Of a DNA stretch of 64,000 nt, positions 31,020-40,577 are shown one piece after another. The notes beneath the pieces were generated by a model that searched no databases, was not told where the DNA came from, and saw nothing but the letters and a program-made list of their open reading frames with translations. The stretch's first letter is position 1. Every line of letters begins with the position of its first letter. A program made the position numbers and the translations under genes. Source of the stretch: Sideroxydans sp. (GTDB lineage: Bacteria; Pseudomonadota; Gammaproteobacteria; Burkholderiales; Gallionellaceae); assembly GCA_028707175.1 (NCBI GenBank), contig JAQTUV010000005.1, positions 293,239-357,238 of the forward strand. Direction: 5' to 3'.

Positions 31020-33236
31020 ATGCTTTTTCGCTCACTCCTGATCACTATCGCGCTATACATTCTGCCGCATCATTGTGCACAGGCCGCCGAAGATACGCTT
31101 CCATTAAAGATAGATCGGACATTCCAAGCGCTCACTGCTTCAAATGAGCCCACAGCCGCGTTCATTAGTGCGGAGAGCATCGTCTCGGCCAGCAACGGCC
31201 AATTAGAAGCCAGTGGAGATGTGCAACTACGTCGCGAAGGGCAAACGATCAGTGCCGAGCACCTGATCTACCAGCAAAATAGCAAAGATGTACTAGCCAA
31301 TGGCAATGTGACACTCATTCAAGGTGGCACTCAAATCCAAGGCCCTTTGTTGAACATGAATATGGAAAGTAACATCGGCGACTTATCCAACCCAGCTTTC
31401 CTTTTTGAGGGAAGTAATGCACATGGGAACGCAGCATCGCTGCATTTTGGAGGGAATCAGAACTACTCCTTCGACTCTGCGAGCTATACCACCTGCCCTA
31501 TCGGGAATGACGATTGGCTACTTAAAATGGGGCGATTAGAATTGGATCGCAACAAACAAGTTGGTGTTGCTCACAATGCATGGATCGAATTCAAAGGCGT
31601 CCCCCTGTTGTACACCCCCTGGATGGACTTCGCTCTCAATGACAGCAACCGATCTGGCTTTCTTGGGCCCGTTTTTGGCAGCACCAATTCCGGCGGAACA
31701 GAGGTCACCGTCCCGTACTATTGGAATATCGCTCCCAATTTTGATGCGACCTTCTCCCCTCGTTTTATCTCAAAACGGGGCACTCAATTCAACAATGAGT
31801 TTAGGTATCTAGCCCAGAATTTTCAGGGGAAACTTGACCTCGACCTGCTACCTAACGACAAGGTCAGTCAACTTGATCGCCGCCGGGTGGCACTGACGCA
31901 TAAGCAGTCTCTAGGGGAGGGCTTTGCTGCGGCCGCGAATTTTAACTATGCCTCGGACAATGCTTATTTCCGCGATCTCTCAGATAACATCCTCGGCACA
32001 TCTCAAACCAACTTGGTTCGAGAAGGCGTTATCACCTACCGCGCCGGCAACTGGAACGCGGCAGCCCGTATGCAAAGTTTTCAGACCTTACAAGATCCAA
32101 GTGCACCAGTTGTTGCGCCTTATTGGCGACAACCCCAAATTAATGTGAACGGCAGCACCACGTTTGCAGAAAGTAATCTGACCTTCAATAGTGAATTTAT
32201 TGATTTCCGCCACGCCAGTTTGATCAGCGGGCGTCGCATCGTAATCAATCCCACAATTAGCTATCCGTTGCTGAACGACCCCGGTTATTTTGTGACTCCC
32301 AAATTAGGTATCCACCACACCAACTATCTGCTTGATACCAATAACAATGGCTACCCAATCCACAGCGTGCGTACGCTTCCAACTTTCAGCTTAGATAGCG
32401 GACTGATTATGGAACGTAGCGACTCTTTTTTAGGGACTGGCTATATGCAAACTCTTGAGCCACGCGCTTATTACGTACACATTCCTTATGTTGATCAAAG
32501 TCTATTGCCCAACTTTGATACAGCCCAAGCACCATTCAGTTTTAGCCAAATGTTCACCGAAAATCGCTTCTTGGGGAGCGATCGTATCGGCGATGCAGAC
32601 ATGTTGACCATGGCTCTGACGTCTCGCGCCATCGACGATGACGAAGGAACAGAACGATTGCGCATCGGCATCGCTGAACGCTTTAGTTTCAAGACACCCA
32701 AAGTGAATCTCACGCAGGTTGCTGATCCATACGGGCGTTCTGACATCCTCATGACATTAGGCGGCAAGATGACTCGCGCATGGAGATTAGACAGCCTCCT
32801 ACAATACAATCCAAACCAAAGTCGATTGGAGTCTTACAGTGCGGCAGCTCGCTATAATCCTGAAGCGGGGAAATTACTCAATCTAGGCTATCGCTATACT
32901 CGCGACACATTGCGACAAGTAGATGTATCCACACAATGGCCGATCTCAGGTCGTTGGCATGGGGTGGGTCGGTTCAACTTCTCGCTACAAGATAAGTTGA
33001 TTTTGGAAGCACTTGCGGGCCTTGAGTATAATCAGGACTGTTGGACGGTGCGCTTGGTCTCCCAAAGCTTTGCAACCGCAACCCAAAAACGTGCCACAGG
33101 AACCTTCATCCAGCTGGAATTGAACGATATGGTACGCATCGGCTCAGATCCTTTAGCCGCCTTACGCGCTAGCGTTTCTGGTTACACAAAATTAAATGAT
33201 TCACCTAGCGTCAAACCATCCAAAGGCTTGCGTTGA
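31020..33236 (+). CDS. lptD: LPS-assembly outer-membrane protein LptD
   Basis: The large beta-barrel that inserts LPS into the outer leaflet. 738 residues: signal peptide to about 22 (LYILPHHCAQA), a periplasmic OstA/LptA-like jelly roll at about 50-170 (GQLEASGDVQLRREGQTISA), then the LptD barrel. The mature part shows just two cysteines (C159 in YTTCPIG and one in YNQDCWTV near the end), enough for a single inter-domain disulfide rather than the two of E. coli. Its lipoprotein partner lptE is at 10993. Confidence 0.94.
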   Translation: MLFRSLLITIALYILPHHCAQAAEDTLPLKIDRTFQALTASNEPTAAFISAESIVSASNGQLEASGDVQLRREGQTISAEHLIYQQNSKDVLANGNVTLIQGGTQIQGPLLNMNMESNIGDLSNPAFLFEGSNAHGNAASLHFGGNQNYSFDSASYTTCPIGNDDWLLKMGRLELDRNKQVGVAHNAWIEFKGVPLLYTPWMDFALNDSNRSGFLGPVFGSTNSGGTEVTVPYYWNIAPNFDATFSPRFISKRGTQFNNEFRYLAQNFQGKLDLDLLPNDKVSQLDRRRVALTHKQSLGEGFAAAANFNYASDNAYFRDLSDNILGTSQTNLVREGVITYRAGNWNAAARMQSFQTLQDPSAPVVAPYWRQPQINVNGSTTFAESNLTFNSEFIDFRHASLISGRRIVINPTISYPLLNDPGYFVTPKLGIHHTNYLLDTNNNGYPIHSVRTLPTFSLDSGLIMERSDSFLGTGYMQTLEPRAYYVHIPYVDQSLLPNFDTAQAPFSFSQMFTENRFLGSDRIGDADMLTMALTSRAIDDDEGTERLRIGIAERFSFKTPKVNLTQVADPYGRSDILMTLGGKMTRAWRLDSLLQYNPNQSRLESYSAAARYNPEAGKLLNLGYRYTRDTLRQVDVSTQWPISGRWHGVGRFNFSLQDKLILEALAGLEYNQDCWTVRLVSQSFATATQKRATGTFIQLELNDMVRIGSDPLAALRASVSGYTKLNDSPSVKPSKGLR

Positions 33237-33240
33237 CCTT

Positions 33241-34554
33241 ATGAACAGAAAGAAGCAGATGCAAAAATTCAGATTCACACTTCTATTGCTTTGCTTAATC
33301 GGCAGCTCAGCACTTGCAGCAGACACTCTCCCACCCAGCGAGACACTTGACCACATTCGTGTCGTCGTCAATGACAATGTCATTACTCAACTGGAACTCG
33401 ACTCACGCGTTGCAGTTGCGATTAAACAGTTGCAAAAACAAGGCACGCCTCTCCCAGATCGCACTGTGCTTGCAAAACAAGTTTTAGAGCGCATGATCAC
33501 TGAAATGCTGCAAATACAATTTGCAAAAGAAAATGGCGTCAAGATAGACGACGTACAACTAGAAAGATCGCTTGCGCGCATCGCACAACAAAATAAATTC
33601 GAATCCACTGCGGCGTTTAGGGCAAAACTTGAGCAAGAGGGGATCGATTTCAATCAGTTCCGCGAAGATATCCGTGGTGAAATCTTGTCGGTACGCCTAC
33701 GCGAGCGCGAAGTGGATAGCAAATTAGTCATCAGCGAGAGCGACATCGAAGACTATCTTGCGACCCAAGCAAATCAAGGCAACAAAGGCGAAGAACTTCA
33801 ACTTGCACACATCATGATCGTCGTGCCCGAACAAGCAAGCGCAGAAAGCATCCAAAACTTTAAGCGCCGTGCAGAAGAGGCGCAGTCCAAACTTAAAGCG
33901 GGCGCGCCTTTTGCACAAATCGCAGCAGGTTACTCTGATGCAAAAGATGCACTGCAAGGAGGCCAACTTGGGTGGCGGCCTGCTGATCGCCTACCCAGCT
34001 TGTTCGCAGATCCTTTATCGAAAATGAAACCTGGCGAGGTTAGCCCTCTCTTGCGTAGCCCGAACGGATTTCACCTTATCAAACTGATAGATCGCAAAAC
34101 ATCTGACACCCCGATCTTCATCACACAAACTCACGCACGCCATATTCTTATCAAGACCAGCGAACTAGTGCCCGAAAATGAAGCTAAAGCGCGCTTGCAA
34201 GAGATCAAAGTTCGCATCGACAAAGGTGCCGACTTCGCTGAGCAAGCGAAATTACACTCTGAAGATGGCAGCGCCCCTCAGGGTGGAGATTTAAATTGGC
34301 TCTCACCCGGCGAGACCGTACCCGAATTTGAAAAACCAATGGACGCACTGAAGGTCGGACAAATCAGCGGACTCGTTCAATCCGGCTTTGGCTGGCATTT
34401 AATTCAAGTGTTAGCGCGTCGCAACACGGATGTGAGCGTAGAACAGAAAAAACAAAAAGCACGAGATGCCATCCGCTCATACAAATCGGATGACGCATAC
34501 CAAGATTGGCTGCGCCAAATACGCGACCGCGCCACCATCGAATACCGAGATTAA
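33241..34554 (+). CDS. surA: Periplasmic chaperone and peptidyl-prolyl isomerase SurA
   Basis: Escorts outer-membrane proteins to the BAM machine. 437 residues: signal peptide (LLLLCLIGSSALAAD), N-terminal chaperone helices with VVNDNVITQLELDSRV, and two parvulin domains at about 190-290 (ending in RSPNGFHLIKLID) and 305-405 (ending SGFGWHLIQVL). ATG 33241 lies 4 nt after lptD; ATG 33259 is an alternative with a GAAAG-type ribosome site. lptD-surA-pdxA-rsmA is a standard gene order. Confidence 0.94.
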   Translation: MNRKKQMQKFRFTLLLLCLIGSSALAADTLPPSETLDHIRVVVNDNVITQLELDSRVAVAIKQLQKQGTPLPDRTVLAKQVLERMITEMLQIQFAKENGVKIDDVQLERSLARIAQQNKFESTAAFRAKLEQEGIDFNQFREDIRGEILSVRLREREVDSKLVISESDIEDYLATQANQGNKGEELQLAHIMIVVPEQASAESIQNFKRRAEEAQSKLKAGAPFAQIAAGYSDAKDALQGGQLGWRPADRLPSLFADPLSKMKPGEVSPLLRSPNGFHLIKLIDRKTSDTPIFITQTHARHILIKTSELVPENEAKARLQEIKVRIDKGADFAEQAKLHSEDGSAPQGGDLNWLSPGETVPEFEKPMDALKVGQISGLVQSGFGWHLIQVLARRNTDVSVEQKKQKARDAIRSYKSDDAYQDWLRQIRDRATIEYRD

Positions 34555-34558
34555 CTAA

Positions 34559-35530
34559 GTGAGCCTTCCACTAGTTGTCACATCAGGCGAACCTGCGGGG
34601 ATCGGCCCTGACTTATGTTTGCAACTAACCAGCCACGAACACCCGCTCGTTGTCATCGCTGACAAGCATGCGTTGCAGCAACGCGCCGCACAACTTGGCA
34701 TCGATATATCGCTTCACGACTACAGCACAACAACGCCCCATGCCGCAGGTAAATTGAGCGTGCTACATGTTCCTGCGGCACAGCCTGTCAGCGCAGGGAA
34801 GCTGGACGCTCGAAATGCCTCTTACGTATTAAAGACGCTAGATCGTGCGCTGCAAGGGTGTGTGTCTGGCGAATTCGCGGGCATGGTCACCGCCCCTGTA
34901 CACAAAGGCATCATCAACGATGCCGGCATCCCCTTCACGGGCCATACCGAATATCTGGCCGAGCAGACCAATACACCATTGGTGGTGATGATGTTGGCAG
35001 GTGGTGGCATGCGTGTAGCGCTTGCCACCACCCATCTGCCTTTGCGTGAGGTGGCTGATGCGATCACACAACTGCTGCTGGAAGAAATCCTGCGCATCCT
35101 GAATCGCGATCTGCAACGCCGTTTCGGCATCGCCCATCCGCGCATCTTGGTCGCCGGACTCAATCCTCATGCAGGCGAGAGCGGACACCTTGGGCGCGAA
35201 GAGATTGATGTGATGATTCCCGTGCTAAACCGATTGCGCGCGGAAGGCATGAACGTGAGCGAGCCTCTACCTGCAGACACCCTATTCGCCGCACACCGCT
35301 TGCGCGAATGCGATGCCGTGCTAGCGATGTATCACGATCAAGGATTGCCCGTACTCAAACACGCCAGCTTCGGCGAAGGCGTGAACATCACCCTCGGTCT
35401 CCCCATCATCCGCACTTCGGTTGATCACGGCACAGCATTGGAATTAGCAGGTACAGGTAAAGCCAATGTCGGCAGCTTGTTGGAGGCGATCAAAGTCGCA
35501 ATAGAAATGGCAAAAAATGAGCGGGCATAA
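34559..35530 (+). CDS. pdxA: 4-hydroxythreonine-4-phosphate dehydrogenase
   Basis: Oxidises 4-phosphohydroxy-threonine in pyridoxal-phosphate synthesis. 323 residues with [12 protein letters not shown] at the start, [10 protein letters not shown], and the metal-site stretch [13 protein letters not shown] near the end. The start is a GTG at 34559, 4 nt after surA. It overlaps rsmA by 14 nt. Confidence 0.95.
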   Translation: MSLPLVVTSGEPAGIGPDLCLQLTSHEHPLVVIADKHALQQRAAQLGIDISLHDYSTTTPHAAGKLSVLHVPAAQPVSAGKLDARNASYVLKTLDRALQGCVSGEFAGMVTAPVHKGIINDAGIPFTGHTEYLAEQTNTPLVVMMLAGGGMRVALATTHLPLREVADAITQLLLEEILRILNRDLQRRFGIAHPRILVAGLNPHAGESGHLGREEIDVMIPVLNRLRAEGMNVSEPLPADTLFAAHRLRECDAVLAMYHDQGLPVLKHASFGEGVNITLGLPIIRTSVDHGTALELAGTGKANVGSLLEAIKVAIEMAKNERA

Positions 35531-36290
35531 AGCTAAAAAAATGTTTGGCCAGAATTTTCTGGTCGATCAGAACATCATCGCTGACATCGTGCGTTGCATC
35601 CGCCCCGAAGCGAATGACAACATGGTGGAGATCGGCCCCGGCCTCGGTGCGCTGACGCGTCCGCTGTTGAAACAACTGAACAAGCTACACGTGGTGGAGA
35701 TCGACCGCGACATCATCGCGCGTTTGAAGACGGACTATCCGCAGGACAAGATCGTCATCCATGAAGGTGATGCCTTGCAGTTCGACTTCGCTATGCTGGG
35801 TACGCCGCTGCGCATCGTGGGCAACCTGCCCTACAACATCTCATCCCCGCTGTTGTTCCACTTCGCCGAACACGCCGCGCGTATCACCGACATGCATTTC
35901 ATGTTGCAGAACGAAGTGGTGGAACGCATGGTGGCCGACCCCTCAACACCTGCCTACGGCCGACTGTCCGTGATGTTGCAATACCGTTTCTACATGGAGA
36001 AGTTGCTGGACGTGCCGCCGGAGTCCTTCCGCCCCGCACCCAAGGTCGATTCAGCCATCGTGCGCATGATCCCCATGCCCGCTGACAAGATCATCGTGAA
36101 GAACGAATTGTTGTTCGCACAGATCGTCGGTACCGCTTTCGGCCAACGTCGCAAGACACTGCGCAACACGCTTAAAGCATTTCTAACGGAAGCAGAATTC
36201 GCTCAGCTGGATATCGATTCGCAGCTACGTGCTGAAAATTTGGGGGTGACTGAGTTCGCCCGCATCACCAATCACTGCGAAAACAAGTAG
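35517..36290 (+). CDS. rsmA: 16S rRNA (adenine1518/1519-N6)-dimethyltransferase
   Basis: Dimethylates two adjacent adenines in the 3' hairpin of 16S rRNA during 30S assembly. 257 residues: [16 protein letters not shown]-site [14 protein letters not shown] and the catalytic [13 protein letters not shown] (NxPY). The ATG lies inside the end of pdxA in another frame, the usual coupling. Confidence 0.95.
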   Translation: MSGHKAKKMFGQNFLVDQNIIADIVRCIRPEANDNMVEIGPGLGALTRPLLKQLNKLHVVEIDRDIIARLKTDYPQDKIVIHEGDALQFDFAMLGTPLRIVGNLPYNISSPLLFHFAEHAARITDMHFMLQNEVVERMVADPSTPAYGRLSVMLQYRFYMEKLLDVPPESFRPAPKVDSAIVRMIPMPADKIIVKNELLFAQIVGTAFGQRRKTLRNTLKAFLTEAEFAQLDIDSQLRAENLGVTEFARITNHCENK

Positions 36291-36412
36291 CGCTCCTCCC
36301 CCTATTGGCAACTGAGTTCCCAACACTAGCAAGCACTTGAAGCGACACGTCTAACAAGGCTTTCGGGTAGAATCACTCCCTATTGTTGCTGACCTGATTC
36401 AAGGAGAGACAC

Positions 36413-36619
36413 ATGGGCAAACAGGAGATTATCAACTTGGCATTGCAACTTAAAGCTGCCGAGCGCTACGAAATCGCCGAACAGATCATGCAGAGCCTTG
36501 ACAAGTCCGATCCTGAAATTGATCGCGAATGGGCTGAAGAGGCTTTGCACAGAGCGAAAGCTTGTGATGCAGGACGCATGAAGACCGTTGCATTTGAAGA
36601 TGTCTTCAACAACAAATAA
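36413..36619 (+). CDS. Addiction-module antitoxin (unstable antitoxin family)
   Basis: 68 residues, helical and acidic, with the LALQLKAAERYEIAEQIMQSLD pattern of the addiction-module component family (PF09720/TIGR02574-like). AGGAGAGA lies ahead of the ATG. It shares one base with the toxin gene that follows. A TAGAAT box at 36368-36373 may be its -10. Confidence 0.83.
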   Translation: MGKQEIINLALQLKAAERYEIAEQIMQSLDKSDPEIDREWAEEALHRAKACDAGRMKTVAFEDVFNNK

Positions 36620-36918
36620 TGCGCATTCGATTTGCCGAGGCAGCACACGATGAATTGAATGAAGCGTGTGAATGGTTCGATCAGCAACAGGCAGGACTAG
36701 GTGCGCGTTTCAAGCGTGAGGTACGCGAGGCTGCCCTATTGATTGCCAAAGCACCTTTGTTATTTCCAGTTGAGCTGGAAGATGTGCGACGCTATGTAAT
36801 GAACCGATTTTCATACACTTTGCGCTATGTGGTGCGAGGTGAAGAAATTTGGATATTGGCCGTTTCCCACCAACACCGTCGCCCTGATTACTGGGTTGAC
36901 CGAACTCAAGAGCAATAA
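36619..36918 (+). CDS. RelE/ParE-family toxin
   Basis: 99 residues with the ParE/RelE fold pattern: IRFAEAAHDELNEACEWFDQQ, then GARFKREVREAALLI, and the C-terminal YTLRYVVRGEEIWILAVSHQHRRPDYW. Homologues either cleave mRNA on ribosomes or poison gyrase; the target is not clear. The pair sits between rsmA and thiD as a small accessory insertion. Confidence 0.85.
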   Translation: MRIRFAEAAHDELNEACEWFDQQQAGLGARFKREVREAALLIAKAPLLFPVELEDVRRYVMNRFSYTLRYVVRGEEIWILAVSHQHRRPDYWVDRTQEQ

Positions 36919-36921
36919 AAC

Positions 36922-37767
36922 ATGTCCGACGTTCCTCCTATCGTTCTCACCTTCGCCGCCACCGATCCCAGCTGCGGTGCGGGTATGCAAGCCGACATCC
37001 TGACCATCGCCAGCATGGGTTGTCATCCATTGGCAGTCGTAACGGGCATCACCGTACAAGACACCAGTGGCGTGGACGACATCCAAGCGATGGACCCCGA
37101 ATGGGTAGTAGACCAAGCACGCACCGTGTTGGAAGATATGCCTGTCGCCGCATTCAAGATCGGCCTGTTGGGTAGCATTGAGAACATCGCCGCCATCGCT
37201 GAAGTCATCTCTGACTATCCCGATATCCCGCTGGTGTTCGACCCCGTGTTGGCTTCTGGTCGTGGTGATGAGTTAGCAAACGAAGAGATGCTGGATGCCA
37301 TGCGCGAATTGTTGTTGCCGCAGACCACCATCCTCACCCCGAACAGTATGGAAGCACGCCGCTTGATCATTGACGAAGACAATGAATCCGATGATCCCAA
37401 TCTTGAGCAATGTGCAAAACGCATCTTGGAGCTAGGTTGCGAGTACGTACTCATCACTGGCACCCACGAGAACACACCTAAAGTCATCAACACCTTGTAC
37501 GGTGAACGCGGTATCGTGCGTGCCGACACATGGCCCCGCCTGCCCGGCATCTATCATGGTTCTGGCTGTACCTTGGCTTCCGCTATCGCCGCCTTACTGG
37601 CGAACGGCCTGTCGATGGAAGACGCAGTACACGAAGCCCAAGAATACACATGGGAAGCACTGAAATACGGCTTCCGTCCTGGTATGGGACAACACATCCC
37701 GGATCGTTTGTTCTGGGCGCGTGACGAAGAAGGCGAAGAAAAAGACGGTGAAGAGACTCGCCACTAA
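36922..37767 (+). CDS. thiD: Hydroxymethylpyrimidine/phosphomethylpyrimidine kinase
   Basis: Phosphorylates HMP and HMP-phosphate for thiamine synthesis. 281 residues of the ribokinase fold with ATDPSCGAGMQADI at the start, VFDPVLASGRGDEL in the middle and YHGSGCTLASAIAA near the end (anion hole and catalytic base). The C-terminal tail is unusually acidic ([14 protein letters not shown]). It overlaps thiE by about 20 nt if GTG 37748 is the thiE start. Confidence 0.92.
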   Translation: MSDVPPIVLTFAATDPSCGAGMQADILTIASMGCHPLAVVTGITVQDTSGVDDIQAMDPEWVVDQARTVLEDMPVAAFKIGLLGSIENIAAIAEVISDYPDIPLVFDPVLASGRGDELANEEMLDAMRELLLPQTTILTPNSMEARRLIIDEDNESDDPNLEQCAKRILELGCEYVLITGTHENTPKVINTLYGERGIVRADTWPRLPGIYHGSGCTLASAIAALLANGLSMEDAVHEAQEYTWEALKYGFRPGMGQHIPDRLFWARDEEGEEKDGEETRH

Positions 37768-38542
37768 GCCTGCTGTCGCAGGTCTTTACGCCATCACGCC
37801 AGACCTTGCTGACACCAACGAGTTGCTGCGGAAAGTTCGCCTTGCACTACAAGGCGGCGCACGCGTACTGCAATATCGCAACAAGATCGCCGATGCGGCA
37901 CTTCAACTGCAGCAAGCGCAAGCGCTGCGCCAACTCACTCTAGAATTCGACACCACCTTCATCGTGAACGATGATGCGGCGCTTGCACGACAGGTCAATG
38001 CCGATGGCGTACATCTTGGCGGTGAGGACGGTAGCGTGGCTGCGGCACGCGCGCTACTCGGTGAATCCAAGCTCATCGGGGTATCTTGCTATAATCGCGC
38101 GCCCTTGGCGTTGGCGGCCGTGCAACAAGGGGCGGATTACGTGGCGTTCGGTGCGTTCTTCCCATCAAGCGTGAAGCCGGAAGCCGTGAGGGCGGATATA
38201 ACTTTGTTACAAGAGGTGCGGCGGGCATTGAATGCAAATAGCACATTGGCACATAACCCGCTCCTTCCCCCATGCAGGGGGAAGGTTGGGATGGGGATAG
38301 AGTCGGGAAATATCCTAGCTTCTACCCCCACCCTAACCCTCCCCCTGCATGGGGGAGGGACTGAAGTGTCAAGGAAGTACGTACCCATCGTGGCGATTGG
38401 CGGCATCACGCAACAGAATGGCGCGATGTTGATTGAGGCTGGCGCAGACTCACTCGCTGTCATCTCGGCACTGTGGGATGCACCCGATAGCGAACAAGCA
38501 GCAAAAAAATTTTCAACCTTATTCAGTAGGACAAAGCAATGA
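37748..38542 (+). CDS. thiE: Thiamine-phosphate synthase with in-frame repeat insertion
   Basis: Joins HMP-pyrophosphate and thiazole phosphate to thiamine phosphate. 264 residues against about 210-220 for the family. The core is present: [65 protein letters not shown] and PIVAIGGIT. Between the helix after VRRALNANS and the strand VPIVAIGG are about 40 extra residues (from [11 protein letters not shown] to [11 protein letters not shown]) encoded by an inverted pair of repeats. The frame remains open. Start: GTG 37748 has a purine-rich run upstream; GTG 37721 is also possible. Confidence 0.88.
   Translation: MKRLATKPAVAGLYAITPDLADTNELLRKVRLALQGGARVLQYRNKIADAALQLQQAQALRQLTLEFDTTFIVNDDAALARQVNADGVHLGGEDGSVAAARALLGESKLIGVSCYNRAPLALAAVQQGADYVAFGAFFPSSVKPEAVRADITLLQEVRRALNANSTLAHNPLLPPCRGKVGMGIESGNILASTPTLTLPLHGGGTEVSRKYVPIVAIGGITQQNGAMLIEAGADSLAVISALWDAPDSEQAAKKFSTLFSRTKQ
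38263..38359. repeat. Inverted pair of GC-rich palindromic repeats inside thiE
   Basis: The left copy (38263-38300) has the core CTTCCCCCATGCAGGGGGAA plus a GTTGGGATGGGGATAG tail. The right copy (38322-38359) is the same element inverted, with core CCTCCCCCTGCATGGGGGAG. Each 38-nt copy differs from the other at only a few positions and a 21-nt spacer lies between. The layout (palindromic core plus G-rich tail) matches the repeats at 9059 and 29906. Confidence 0.85.
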
Positions 38543-39822
38543 CATCTCACAATCAAGAACTCTTCGACCAATCCCAGAAGCTCATCCCTGGCGGTGTGAA
38601 TTCGCCCGTGCGCGCATTCAAATCCGTGGGCGGCACACCGCTGTTCTTCAAGCGCGGCAAGGGTGCTTATGTGTGGGATGCAGACGACAAGCAATACATC
38701 GATTACGTGAATTCATGGGGGCCGATGATCGTTGGGCACTGCCATCCCGAAGTAGTGAAAGCAGTACAAGCTGCAGCTGCAGAAGGCTTGGGCTTCGGCG
38801 CACCGACGGCTGCCGAGTTGGAGATCGCTGAAACTTTGTGCAAGATTTTGCCGTCGCTGGAGATGGTGCGTCTGGTCAGCTCAGGCACAGAGGCGACGAT
38901 GACGGCGATTCGTTTGGCGCGTGGTTTCACGGGCCGTTCACGCATCATCAAATTCGAAGGTTGCTACCACGGCCACTCGGATGGCCTGTTGGTGAAAGCG
39001 GGCTCCGGCGCGCTGACGTTCGGCCAACCTAGCTCTTCCGGCGTGCCCGCCGAGATCGCCGCGTTGACCACAGTGTTGGATTACAACGATGCCGCCGGTC
39101 TGGAAAAAGCCTTTGCCGAATATGGCAACGAGATTGCCGCTGTCATCGTAGAGCCTGTCGCGGGCAACATGAATCTGATCCTACCGAAGCGCGAGTTCCT
39201 CGATGCGATGCGCAAGCTTTGCACCCAGCACGGTGCGGTGCTGATCCTTGATGAAGTCATGTCCGGCTTCCGCGTCGGCCTGCAAGGCGCGCACGGCCAT
39301 TACGGAATCAAGCCGGACCTCATTACGCTGGGCAAAGTGATGGGCGGTGGTCTGCCTGCCGCAGCATTCGGCGGACGTCGCGACATCATGCAATGCCTCG
39401 CCCCGCTTGGCGCGGTGTATCAGGCAGGCACCTTGTCGGGCAATCCCGTCGCCGTCGCCGCAGGCTTGACCACCTTGAAGCTGGTGCAAGCGCCCGGCTT
39501 CTACGAGCGCCTGACGCAACTCGCCAAACAGATGACCGAAGGCCTAACTGCCGTCGCCAAGAAACACGGCATCCCCTTCAGCGCGCAATCCATTGGCAGC
39601 ATGTTCGGCCTGTACTTCAGCGCGAACGTCCCAACTTCGTATGCCGAGGTGATGGCCAGCGACAAGGCCGCGTTCAATCGCTTCTTTCATGCCATGCTGG
39701 CCGAAGGTGTGTACCTGGCACCCTCCGCATTTGAGGCTGGCTTTGTGTCGGCGGCACATAGCGATGCCGACATCGCGGCGACCATCGCTGCGGCTGACAA
39801 AGTATTCGCGGCCTGGAAATAA
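38539..39822 (+). CDS. hemL: Glutamate-1-semialdehyde 2,1-aminomutase
   Basis: Makes 5-aminolevulinate for haem synthesis. 427 residues, class III aminotransferase fold. The start [40 protein letters not shown] and the PLP-lysine segment [17 protein letters not shown] are all present. Overlaps thiE by 4 nt (ATGA) and engB by 1 nt. Confidence 0.96.
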   Translation: MTSHNQELFDQSQKLIPGGVNSPVRAFKSVGGTPLFFKRGKGAYVWDADDKQYIDYVNSWGPMIVGHCHPEVVKAVQAAAAEGLGFGAPTAAELEIAETLCKILPSLEMVRLVSSGTEATMTAIRLARGFTGRSRIIKFEGCYHGHSDGLLVKAGSGALTFGQPSSSGVPAEIAALTTVLDYNDAAGLEKAFAEYGNEIAAVIVEPVAGNMNLILPKREFLDAMRKLCTQHGAVLILDEVMSGFRVGLQGAHGHYGIKPDLITLGKVMGGGLPAAAFGGRRDIMQCLAPLGAVYQAGTLSGNPVAVAAGLTTLKLVQAPGFYERLTQLAKQMTEGLTAVAKKHGIPFSAQSIGSMFGLYFSANVPTSYAEVMASDKAAFNRFFHAMLAEGVYLAPSAFEAGFVSAAHSDADIAATIAAADKVFAAWK

Positions 39823-40430
39823 TGGGACTCTTCTCCAAAGCGACCTTCTACACCACGGTCAACCACATCAAGGACCTTCCTTTCCACGGCGGAAAGGAAG
39901 TCGCTTTTGTTGGCCGCTCCAACGCGGGCAAGTCGAGCGCCATCAACACGCTGGCAAACCATGTGCGTTTGGCCTTTACCAGTAAGACGCCGGGACGTAC
40001 GCAACACTTGAACTACTTCGATCTAGGTGACCAGCGTTTCATCGTTGACTTGCCGGGATACGGCTACGCCAAAGTGCCGCCCGATGTACAGGCGCATTGG
40101 GAAGAGCTGCTAGGTGAGTACCTGCAAACTCGCGAGGAACTGGCGGGTTTGATCATCATCATGGATGCGCGCCACCCACTCACCGATCGCGATAAATGGA
40201 TGATGGGCTGGTTCGCCATCACACAAAAACCCGTGCACATCCTGCTGACGAAATCGGACAAGCTGAGCCGCCAGCAATCCACCCAGACCTTGCGTGACGT
40301 GAATGCCTTCTTGCAGCAGAACTTCCCACAGTGCTCAGCGCAACTATTCTCTAGCTTGAAGAAGGTGGGAGTAGCAGAAGCAGAAGGTGTGATCGGGAAA
40401 TGGTTCGCTGACGAACCTGCAGAGATTTAA
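39822..40430 (+). CDS. engB: Ribosome-biogenesis GTP-binding protein EngB/YsxC
   Basis: A GTPase needed for 50S assembly. 202 residues with G1 [12 protein letters not shown], the G2-like [13 protein letters not shown]3 DLPGYGYA, G4 TKSDKL and a G5-like SSLKKVG. The ATG shares a base with the hemL stop. The TIR cassette lies tail-to-tail about 85 nt beyond its stop. Confidence 0.95.
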   Translation: MGLFSKATFYTTVNHIKDLPFHGGKEVAFVGRSNAGKSSAINTLANHVRLAFTSKTPGRTQHLNYFDLGDQRFIVDLPGYGYAKVPPDVQAHWEELLGEYLQTREELAGLIIIMDARHPLTDRDKWMMGWFAITQKPVHILLTKSDKLSRQQSTQTLRDVNAFLQQNFPQCSAQLFSSLKKVGVAEAEGVIGKWFADEPAEI

Positions 40431-40510
40431 CTTTAGAGTGCCCGACAGCGGACATAGCATTTGGCAGAATGCTAACCTATAAAAGACATAGCTGTTTCTC
40501 AATAACGGAC

Positions 40511-40577
40511 GCTTAACGTGGAAGTGAGCGGCCTGCACGGCTTTTTGCGCAGGCCCCGCTCGACTGTCGAGTTAGCC
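40511..40577 (-). other. attC recombination site of the TIR cassette
   Basis: On the minus strand the order is GGCTAAC (40577-40571), spacer TCGACAG, the arm GAGCGGGGCCTGC, loop GCAAAAAGCC, the arm GCAGGCCGCTC, then TTCCACG and GTTAAGC (40517-40511). The long arms pair except for two extra Gs on one side, like extrahelical bases in attC. The inner heptamer is the exact reverse complement of the cassette's 5' core GTTAGCC at 41394-41388. The TAA stop of the TIR gene lies inside it, as is common in cassettes. Confidence 0.82.

Noticed and set aside
36340..36412. GTCTAAC upstream of the toxin-antitoxin pair as a possible attC
   Set aside because: No matching core heptamer or hairpin follows at the needed distance, so the pair is not called a cassette.
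36840..36925. Thiamine (TPP) riboswitch before thiD
   Set aside because: The space is filled by the toxin gene and no CTGAGA/ACCTGA-type core was seen.
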